A stretch of 64,000 nt of DNA, taken from positions 13,709,006 to 13,773,005 of the forward strand of contig NC_087063.1 in assembly GCF_963678635.1 (NCBI RefSeq). Reading direction: 5' to 3'. The notes under the pieces are model-generated. The model did not search any database and had not been told where the DNA came from. It worked only from the letters and a program-made list of their open reading frames with translations. Source of the DNA: Symsagittifera roscoffensis (Eukaryota; Xenacoelomorpha; Acoela; Convolutidae). The position numbers and the translations under genes are program-made. Within the stretch, counting starts at the first letter, position 1. Every line of letters begins with the position of its first letter. Shown here piece by piece: positions 55,882 through 64,000 of the stretch.

Positions 55882-56860
55882 TTGGAATATCATACTCCAG
55901 AACAAAAAAAAACCCTGTCTACCAATAAGCATGATATTATTAGCATTTCACATTTAATAATCCTTGAAAGACATGCAGAATCAGTAAAAACAGACTTAAG
56001 TTTTATTCAAAAATTCTACTTTCCGAACGCACCGTTTTGGATAAAAATCCTATGCAACAATTGCATATCGTGTCAAATAAGTAAGCCTTTTCCACATCAA
56101 AAACAATTAGCAGAAAAACAGGACTTTAAAGGAAAAATATTTCAACCACAGGATATCATTTGACCCAAAAGGCCCAATATCGCCCTCCTCAGAAGGAAAT
56201 TCACACATAATGATCATAGTTTACGCATTTATTCATTATGTAGCACTCAACCATGTGCCTCATTGTAATGATTATTATGCATACACAACACTCTATGAAC
56301 ACTGGATAGCCAAGTTTGGACTACCAGAAATCTTTGTCACAGAAAATGGTACTGAATTTATAAATAATGACATCATCACATTATGCCAATTCTAAAAAAT
56401 TAAACAAAACCCACGAAAATCTCATGCCCCACGGACTAAGGGATTAGTCGAAGGTATGAACCGTTCCATACGGGAATATCTTGGATGTATCATCAATGGA
56501 AATGATACAAAATATAACGAATGGCCAACTGTCGTGAGGCTATTTCGTTAGCATATAATTCACAAATAACAACAACTCTAGGATTGTCACCATATTGCTT
56601 CCGTGGTTTTCAATCAAAAACCACGGAAGCCAATAATGTTCACAGCCAAATCCTCAAAAAATGCACAAGAAAATTTTCAACCTACAAAAAATTCAATTTG
56701 TTACAATTTACCACATCATACAAACACAAACCCTAAAATTACCTGTGGAACCGAGATAAGAAACAAAACGAAATTTATCAAAGTTTCGCTTAGAGTTAAC
56801 TGCAAAGACAGAATATTCAATCCCAAACAAATTCACGTTTCACACCAGTCACCAATTTAA
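55882..56860 (+). pseudogene. Retroelement integrase, copy 1
   Basis: The zinc-finger end ILCNNCISCQ is at about 56,040. The core begins MIIVYAFIHYVAL (56,210), where the first catalytic Asp position reads Tyr (56,222-56,224). The second reads Glu in VTENGTEF; the third, Glu, is kept in LVEGMNRSI (about 56,450). The conserved SPY..VF...PR.P motif is split by a frameshift at a perfect 14-bp hairpin (56,597-56,630), after which VFNQKPRKP continues. Confidence 0.75.
56597..56630 (+). repeat. Perfect 14-bp hairpin within integrase, copy 1
   Basis: gcttccgtggtttt, loop caatca, aaaaccacggaagc. The identical hairpin is at 60,394-60,427. Confidence 0.95.
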
Positions 56861-57008
56861 AAAGAGGAACATGTCTTAATGCCAAACTTTATAACACAGA
56901 AAGGAATCTCTAAAAAATTACAATTTATCCGGAAAGAACCATACCAAATAATTTAAAACCTACGGATGTTACAAATAATTTTGTTTTTCCTTACAAAAAA
57001 AATAATCT

Positions 57009-57048
57009 AATTTAGGAACAATCTTTTACCATAGATTGTTCCTAAATT
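57009..57048 (+). repeat. Perfect 16-bp hairpin at the end of pol copy 1
   Basis: aatttaggaacaatct, loop tttaccat, agattgttcctaaatt. Copy 2 has only one arm (near 60,790). Confidence 0.95.
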
Positions 57049-57573
57049 TTACAACCAACAAAAAAGTCAACCTTCAAATCATTCATTATTTTTACCCGAA
57101 ACAAATCAAAAACAAATCATTGAAAACACTCTCAAACAAATCATAAAAATACCAAAAAGCAACTATCTCAATAATCAACATAATCAACAACGCAAACACT
57201 TATTACAATTATCAGGAATCAGGAAACGTATATTAGCTCTCTATAAATCAAGTACATCATTATAATATTGATCAAAATAAACAAAAAAAATACATGTCTG
57301 CCTTGAATTTAAACCAATTCTTAAGTTTTTTAGAATAACAGAGACAAATTCAGACATAAAAATTCTACATGTAAACAACAACTCACCATATAAAGTCACA
57401 TGACCCCTAGGATTTTTAGGATTTTGCGAAACAAATGCAGCAATCGAACCGACAGAAGGAAGAGCAGTTAGAGTAGATAACATTTTAATTTACTAGATTT
57501 TTGTCAATCAACCATTCTTAATGAAGATTTATCTATTGAAAAAATTAAAAATGATTCTATATGAAATCTAGAC

Positions 57574-58619
57574 TTTTTCACGAAAACATCCTTTTTTAAA
57601 CCTACATTTCAAATCCCGAAATATGTAATTGAACAACTAAAATTTCTCACAATGTTCAGTTCTCAAGTTTCTCAAATGAATCAACAAGAATTTGGTGTAT
57701 TTGCAGAACTATCATTAAAAAACCCAATAGTTTACACTACATCTAAATTTGATGTTGGTGAAAAACATTCATCATTACATCTCTCTCTTAAACTTCCCGC
57801 AGTTTTCAAAAAGCTACGAGCAACTTAAGTACCAATTCAATTGCAAGATAACTTAAACAGTATACTAGACATTCTGGAACAAAATGAAATCATATCAACA
57901 GTGAATAAAAATAAACAACCCAAAAATAACTTTTTCATAAATACCGTTATCATTCTCGCTAAAGGCGAATCGCTAAAAAATGTTTTAGACGTAAGACATC
58001 TCAACTCCCAAATTGATGAATCTAAATGTAATTGGTCCATAGAACCAATTCAAGTAAAACTCACTAAAATAAATGGACAGTTTTATACTACTGTTGACAT
58101 GAACAGCGCATATAATCAAATGCCAGTAGATGAACAATCACGACGACATACACAATTTGTCATTGGAAACCAACAATACGAATAATTTAATGGACTCTTC
58201 TATGGAACTTCAATAGAACCAACAGCTTTTATCAGATTTTATGAGCAAAATTTTAAGAACAGTTGTTCTTAGTAAAAACGTTATCACATATTTAGACGAT
58301 GCTCACATACAATCACAAACAAAGCAAGAAATATTTAAAGTCTTAGAAAAATATCACCAGATTTTACTTAAAAAACATGAAAGCCGCCCCAGATAAATCA
58401 CATTTTTCTCTCCCTTTTGTTATATTCCTTGGACATATCATTGAAGGTAGTACAATTACTTCATTAAAATCACAAATAGACGCTATAATAAAAATTACAC
58501 CCCAATCTAATAAAAAAGTCCAAGAGATCCTTGGAAAATAAATTTTTTAAGTACATATGTTTATAAAAGGCAACTAAACCTAAGATCTTCTTATAAAATT
58601 TTTAGACATTAAAACAATT
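57574..58619 (+). pseudogene. Ty3/gypsy reverse transcriptase, copy 2
   Basis: Frame 57,841-58,185 (114 codons) covers LDVRHLNSQI and VDMNSAYNQMPV. YLDD is at about 58,289-58,300. Stops at 57,826 and 58,183 match those of copy 1 at the same codons. A further TAA after QEILGK is private to this copy. Confidence 0.8.
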
Positions 58620-58997
58620 TTGAATGGACATTGGAACTTCAAAAACGATTTGACGAAAAAAATCCTTCTCACAGAACAGATCTCAGACACAATTTCAGAT
58701 CCAGATCAACCAGTCTATGCCATGTGTGACGCCTCAGATTTTGAAATTGGCGCAGCAATCTTACAATCACATAAAATTTCAAACAAAACGAACCTTATAT
58801 CAGCAAATTCAAGATTTTTTACACAAGCGGAACTTATACTCTCTACACTTCAAGGAGAATGTACATCGTTTATATATACACTCACAGAATATGAGTTTTT
58901 AATCCTTGGATCAAAACATCCAACAATTCTATTTACAGATCACAAACCAAAAAATTCTCTATTTACACAAAAATTCAAACCTAAACCAAAAAGTTAA
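58620..58997 (+). pseudogene. Retroelement RNase H, copy 2
   Basis: A 125-codon frame with CDASDFEIGAAIL, LQGEC and LFTDHKP. Slightly more complete than copy 1. Confidence 0.75.
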
Positions 58998-59681
58998 ATG
59001 ATTTCAACTTATCCTAATAAAATTTCCAAAACCAACAATTAGTTTGGACAGCAGTAAAAAGACTGCCTTCACCAGACACACTTAGTTGAAACACACCACC
59101 TGAATTAATACACGGAAAACATCCGTAGATTTACCGCAAAATATAAAATTCTTCACTTGCAAACATCACCACAACTGAAATGCATGTATGCAGTGAAAAC
59201 CGAATCCGCAAAACACGCAAATAAATATTTTGGAATTATACCTCGATTGCCAAAATAACCCTTACGAAGTAGAATTACCACACTCATCATGGATTAAAAA
59301 CAATACACAACAAAAATCACCTAAACAAAAGTTGTCTAGGAAAAACCTGTTTGTTAGAAAACGAGGACTTAACTCATAAAAAAAATTTTCCAGGACCTCC
59401 TGACTTGAATTCCAAAAATACAAAAAAAATTTTAATCTACAAGACCCTTTAGACAATATACTTTTTTTGAAAAACGAAATTCAAAACTTTTTATTAACAA
59501 TCACAGTAACAAAAACCTTAGAATTACTAAGAAAAATCAAAATCTTGACCCCGTCATTGGAGAAGTTAAAACCTGACATAACTATAAAACAAAACAAATA
59601 AAAGCAGATATCACAATCTTAGGAAATAAAACACTCCTTAGATTTTTTCGAAATTCAATAATGCAATAATAACTAAAAATA

Positions 59682-60597
59682 ATGACACCTTGGAGTATCA
59701 TACTCCAGAAAAAAAATCCCCTGTCTACCAATAAGCATGATATTATTGGCATTTCACATTTAATAATCCTTGAAAGACATGCAGAATCAGTAAAAACAGA
59801 CTCAAGTTTTATTCAAAAATTCTACTTTCCGAACGCACGGTTTTGGATAAAAATCCTATGCAACAATTGCATAACGTGTCAAATAAGTACACCAAAAACA
59901 ATTAGCAGAAAAACAGGACTTTAAGGGAAAAAATATTTCAACCACAGGATATCATTTGACCCAAAAGGCCCTATATCGCCCTCCTCAGATGGAAATTCAC
60001 ACATAATGATCATAGTTTACGCATTTATTCATTCTGTAGCACTAAACCCTGTGCCTCATTGTAATGATTATTATGCATACACAACACTCTATGAAGCCTG
60101 GATAGCCAAGTTTGGACTACCAGAAATCTTTGTCACAGATATCGGTACTGAATTTATAAATAATGACATCATCACATCATGCAAATTCTATAAAATTAAA
60201 CGAAACCCACGAACATCTCATGCCCCACGGACTAAGGGTTTAGACGAAGGTATGAACCGTTCCATACAAGAATATCTTGGATGTATCATCAATGGAAATG
60301 ATACAAAATATACCGAATGGCCAACTGACGTGAGGCTATTACCGTTAGCATATAATTCACAAATAACAACAACTCTACGATTGTCACCATATTGCTTCCG
60401 TGGTTTTCAATCAAAAACCACGGAAGCCAATAATGTTCACAGCCAAGTCCTCAAAAAATGCACAAGAAAATTTTCAACCTACAAAAGATTCAATTTGTTA
60501 CAATTTACCACATCATACAACCACAAATCCTAAAATTAGACTGTGGAACCGAGATAAGAAACAAAACGAAAAATATCAAAACTTCGCTGAGAATTAA
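59682..60597 (+). pseudogene. Retroelement integrase, copy 2
   Basis: Zinc-finger part 59,682-59,924 (LCNNCITCQ), core 60,006-60,533 (175 codons, the longest intact piece). The first catalytic position is Tyr, as in copy 1 (60,018-60,020). The second Asp is present (VTDIGTEF) and the third Glu is present (LDEGMNRSI). The same hairpin shifts the frame in the SPY motif. Confidence 0.78.
60394..60427 (+). repeat. Perfect 14-bp hairpin within integrase, copy 2
   Basis: Same arms and loop as 56,597-56,630. Confidence 0.95.
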
Positions 60598-60928
60598 CTG
60601 CAAAGACAGAATATTCAATCCCAAATAAATTCACGTTTCACACCAGTCACCAATTTAAAAATAGGAACCTGTCTTAATGCCAAACTTTATAACACAGAAA
60701 AGAATTTCTAAAAAATTACAATTTATCCGCAAAGAATCATACCAAATAATTTAAAAACCTACAGATGTTACAAATAATTTTGTTTTTCCTTAGAATGTTC
60801 CTAAATCTTCCAACCAACAAAAATTCAACCTTCAAGTCATTCATTATTTTTACCCGGAACAAATCAAAAACAAATCATTGAAAGCACTCTCAAACAAATC
60901 ATAAAAATACCAAAAAGCAACTATCTCA

Positions 60929-62162
60929 AAAACAAAGGACTAATTGCGAACTATAAGAAAATGTTTTAATAAAAAAAATAGAAGAAAAATCACAACAACG
61001 CAAATCATCGCGACTCAGAATTAAACCACAAAACGACTGTAAAATTTTCATTACACAATCACAAAAATAGAATCTAGGAAACCCACCTGATGAATTAAAA
61101 AACGTTCATTATACTCAGATAAGCTGTTCTCAAAAACCTTTTTTATAATCTCGAACAACTAGTTCAAATACAGCTAATCACAATCGTTTCAAACATCACC
61201 CTTATTCCGACACCACTTATATTACCCAACAAATTGCTGATTTCAAATATATCTAAAATCAAAACTAAAAGACCTCCAGGTCAAAAATACTCACTAACTA
61301 TCCTCATATTTGACAAATTAAATACAAAAAAAATGTTACAACACTACCCTATCACTCAGTACAAAAATCAACTATATTGTCTCCCTTTTCACCCCAAATT
61401 TCCCCAAAAGGGAAACATTAAAAAAGCCTAAAGACACAATCTGACATGATCATTTAGCTTAAGTCGTTATATCTTCGAAAAACCCCTAACAATCCAATAA
61501 ATAAAAACAAAATTGGGAAACTCCTTCCTTAATTTCCAGATTTTACTTCACCAAAAACTTCTCATATCCACCCAGTTGTCAAAAATCAAAAAACAATCCG
61601 ACCACACTAGATTTCTAACCCAGAAAAAAAATTTTAAAAATTCCGACGAACTAAATCATTTCTCAAATGCACTTCTCCAAACCACTTCAATATTTTAAGA
61701 TAATCTTTTCAAAATTACTTTCAATATTTGCAAGATTTTTACAATTTTGTATTTTTTATCATTAACACTCTAGAAATAGGATTCTCTTTTTCATAATTTT
61801 TTGCAGCCTCTTCAAATTTTTCTACTTCCTTATATAAACCTACATAACTTCTCAAAAACTCTTGACCACCACGTCAGGTAAGAAATTTCAACAACCTTCC
61901 AATTTTTACGACCTTTTTTTAATTGCAAAGACATGTTTCTTCTTTTTGTAGTTTTCGTGACCTATCTGGTTTCCGTAATCCTGAAAATTTGCAAATGCAT
62001 AAAAAGACTATAAGTTCTTTCGCATAAGCAACAATTCTCCGGATCAAAATTATCAAAGAGTACTATAGACAACATAGGTTTAATTAAGAAAAATTATATC
62101 TATAAAAACATCGAAAATTGCCAATCAACAACCAACTAAACGAACCCTACCACTCACTACAT
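60929..62162. other. A+C-rich retroelement 3' region, fragmented ORFs
   Basis: Short frames at 61,234-61,431 and 61,513-61,698 without recognised domains. An intron-like GTAAGA (61,878 on) to polypyrimidine-TTGTAG (to 61,951) is visible. Confidence 0.35.
61933..62013 (+). other. 26-codon membrane-anchor-like peptide
   Basis: ATG-initiated: about 17 hydrophobic residues then KICKCIKRL and a stop, the layout of a membrane anchor with a short basic tail, as at the end of envelope-type proteins. With so short a frame chance is possible. Confidence 0.2.
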
Positions 62163-62408
62163 CCCAAGACCCCCCAACAACACCTAACATCTAGTCCAAC
62201 AAGTCAACCCCAATCATCTACACGTATTACATTTCAAGAAAAGTTCTATAATTTTAAAGAAAGACACGCATAATTATCCGAACCTTTAATACCAGCCATT
62301 CGTCAAGCACCCGTGATTGAACCACAATACGAACCATTATATAACTTTTACCCCTCACTCAAGAAGTTCTTAACAGAACTAGGCATCAAAGCCAAAACTG
62401 AAATTTAA
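62163..62408 (+). pseudogene. Unidentified proline/glutamine-rich ORF with one stop
   Basis: An 82-codon frame interrupted only by TAA at 62,271-62,273. It includes ITFQEKFYNFKERHA, then IPAIRQAPVIEPQYEPLYNF and LKKFLTELGIKA. The texture is coding-like; family unknown. Confidence 0.3.
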
Positions 62409-63247
62409 CATCTACAAAAGATAACATCTGCAAAACCAAAATTTAACATCTATAAAAAAATCCATCGCCGAAGAAATCAAAAACTTGCAACGCCCAGAGT
62501 TCATTTTTATATAACTTCGTCACCATCTTTGACCCTTTTGGATCTTTCCAGTAACACAATTCAAAATACCCCTCCCCAATCACTACAGATAATTTCCCAA
62601 TAAAAAAGACCAAAAATCCCATCAGACTATTTACGCTCAACACCCTGAACAATTTCGTGAAAATCCTTTTAGACCCCCACTACAACACAACGTCTTCCAC
62701 ATTGGATGACACAAGCATTCTCCCAAGGCGAACCAAACTTCGTAAGCGACCCCTTAGATATTTCATCCGACACCTCTTTATCAGTGACATAAGCCCTATC
62801 ACTACCAACGACGATTATCTCCACCAAACATAACAGCTCAAAGCTTACCACCTCAATTTAATACAGCAGAATTTATCTATAATAACGATAGATATACAAA
62901 ACAGACTTTAGGATATATAACATTCCACAATCTATATTCAGGAATATCTTACACATGTACCTTCTTATAGTTTTTTTCCTTACAGCCATTTTCCCTTTGT
63001 GTCTTAGAAGCCACAACTCATCAAAATCCTGTCCACCCAAACAAAACCAACAAAAACACTACACAAGTACGCAAAAAATTAAATAACACAATGTGAATCC
63101 GAACCCTAAAACAAGAAGTCGACAAAAATAGTAGCAACACTTTACTCAAAACGAGCTACAATTCTAACAGGATATAATTTTTATTAGAATTTTCAATTGG
63201 AAAAGTAATTAGAAGGAATCTATAACCCATGTGCAATACATACATAA
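62409..63247. other. A+C-rich sequence, no gene recognised
   Basis: Contains an imperfect repeat of aaatttaacatctacaaaa (62,401-62,455). ORFs on the minus strand (62,443-62,652; 62,669-62,851) are not recognised. No LTR identified. Confidence 0.35.
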
Positions 63248-63571
63248 GTTAATAAACAAGCAAATGTAGCACGCATATTATTTGCAGTATTTTTTGGAAT
63301 ATTTTCTACCTCGACCAACAAAATTCTCCTCTAAACTCAAATTAAGGAATACAATAAGAAACTATCTAAAACGCCAAATGCATATGATACCTCACAAGAC
63401 AAATTAAGTCCAACACCTACAGCGCCACCACAGTTACACCTTCTACAGAATAATCATCCTTTATTTCTAGTCCCACGAAACTATAGCAACACATTAGCAG
63501 TAGCAGATTACACCTCTCAAGGTCTTAGCTACCCACAAAGCCCAGTATATCATATTGCTGCACTCCATTAG
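63248..63571 (+). pseudogene. Unidentified ORF with one stop and an N-terminal hydrophobic segment
   Basis: A 107-codon frame broken only by TAA at 63,332-63,334. ARILFAVFFGIFSTSTNKIL near the start is hydrophobic, followed by a charged helix-prone part and a proline-rich part. Envelope-like or other membrane protein remnant (inference, weak). Confidence 0.2.
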
Positions 63572-63660
63572 TCAACCATTGATGACACATAAAAGCAGAT
63601 TGTAGAACAATCACATACAGCAAAATTCCTTTCTTAAAACAACCATCTTTGTAGCCCACA

Positions 63661-63789
63661 ATGAGTCAAAAGATTGGATCCCTCAACCGTTCTCTTTCCT
63701 ATCCAACCAACTTTCAGCGCCAATCCTCTCGCATTTCACTTTCAGACCTGACTCCTACTCTCCTACCCACCTTTTTAACTAACTCATGA
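63661..63789 (+). CDS. Small ORF (42 aa) overlapping the next by ATGA
   Basis: From ATG, MSQKIGSLNRSL, Ser/Leu/Pro-rich, ending in TGA that overlaps the next start. GC-richer than the sequence to its left. Unknown function. Confidence 0.25.
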   Translation: MSQKIGSLNRSLSYPTNFQRQSSRISLSDLTPTLLPTFLTNS

Positions 63790-64000
63790 ATTCAGACGAG
63801 CCGACACAAATTATTTTAGACACTCTTTCTATCTTTAACAACTCCGATTTAGAAACTTCCGATGAATTCCTCGACTCCGAACCTAGCCCATCTATTTCTT
63901 CACAGTCACCTTTCCAGTCCCTCCATTCCCAACTTCCCAATGAATCCTCTCCAGCCCCTCCTCCCAAACTGATGCCACTTCTATTCTTTCCCCGATGTCC
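63786..64000 (+). CDS. 5' end of an unidentified Ser/Pro/acidic ORF, truncated by window edge
   Basis: At least 71 codons open from ATG to the window end with no stop. An acidic start (MNSDEPTQIILDTL) precedes a Ser/Pro-rich disordered stretch. The composition suits the N-terminus of a retroelement Gag/ORF1 or a host disordered protein. The minus-strand ORF at 63,779-63,967 is its shadow. Confidence 0.4.
   Translation, partial: MNSDEPTQIILDTLSIFNNSDLETSDEFLDSEPSPSISSQSPFQSLHSQLPNESSPAPPPKLMPLLFFPRC

Larger units (their letters stand above)
53352..57178 (+). repeat. Tandem pol unit, copy 1 (3,827 bp)
   Basis: Begins cataatcaacaacgcaaacac and is repeated from 57,179. No LTR-like sequence was recognised between the copies. 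Confidence 0.9.
57179..60928 (+). repeat. Tandem pol unit, copy 2
   Basis: Nearly identical to 53,352-57,178. It ends at aagcaactatctcaa (60,928), where the two copies' downstream sequences part. Confidence 0.9.
48881..62408 (+). mobile_element. Degenerate Ty3/gypsy-type retroelement with tandem pol
   Basis: The plus strand is rich in A and C and poor in G throughout, and the coding pieces follow gag, protease, RT, RNase H, integrase order, the order of Ty3/gypsy. pol occurs twice in tandem. Many stops and shifts make it inactive. I could not identify matching LTRs near either end, so the limits are set by composition and the last readable frame. Confidence 0.6.

Overview
The window is eukaryotic, most likely from an AT-rich invertebrate animal genome. 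It holds intronless seven-transmembrane receptor genes, splice-site-like exon edges, Ty3/gypsy pol pieces, a decayed Polinton-type element, and many minisatellites and inverted repeats. I could not place the species. One 200-base run of N (15,988-16,187) marks a scaffold gap inside a repeat array.

Host genes: three apparently intact intronless receptor genes (2,532-3,527 minus; 20,525-21,502 minus; 44,440-45,423 plus) and one 5'-truncated copy (16,917-17,648 minus) form one paralogous family. Each keeps the TM7 NPxxY motif and an S-W-x-P in TM6. At the end of TM3 the usual D-R-Y is D-L-Y or D-I-Y. An orphan exon clearly related to argininosuccinate synthase lies at 18,412-18,594. An unidentified frameshifted GC-rich exon-like stretch lies at 27,039-27,444.

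Region 4.0-16 kb: a composite foldback-like element about 6.4 kb long. It has ~1.55-kb inverted arms built largely of ~30-bp minisatellite units, a nested inverted repeat in the middle and small ORFs inside. It is followed by a second ~4.7-kb copy lacking the left arm and a third copy cut by the gap. Region 16.2-21.5 kb: tandem duplication of a receptor locus, with the synthase exon and a small terminal-inverted-repeat element between the copies. Region 21.5-29 kb: mostly non-coding, with minor repeats.

Region 29.2-41.1 kb: a degenerate Polinton/Maverick-like element. In order it has an ORF with a D-I-E exonuclease-like motif and companion ORFs (in tandem duplicated units), a retroviral-type integrase end, virion-type proteins including an F54H12.2-like capsid-family protein, and an adenain-like cysteine protease. 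No protein-primed DNA polymerase or packaging ATPase was seen. All its frames are broken. Region 41.4-42.3 kb: a TACA microsatellite and another ~30-bp minisatellite. Region 45.7-47.5 kb: two further inverted-repeat elements, one with ACCCGGG-type ends.

Region ~48.9-62.4 kb: a Ty3/gypsy-type retroelement with an A+C-biased sense strand. It has gag-like pieces, a protease DSG motif and two tandem copies of pol (RT, RNase H, integrase) with no LTR recognised between them. The pol copies share several inactivating lesions, including a perfect hairpin in the integrase, so they were copied after the element had died. The window ends in two small ORFs overlapping by ATGA, the second running off the edge.
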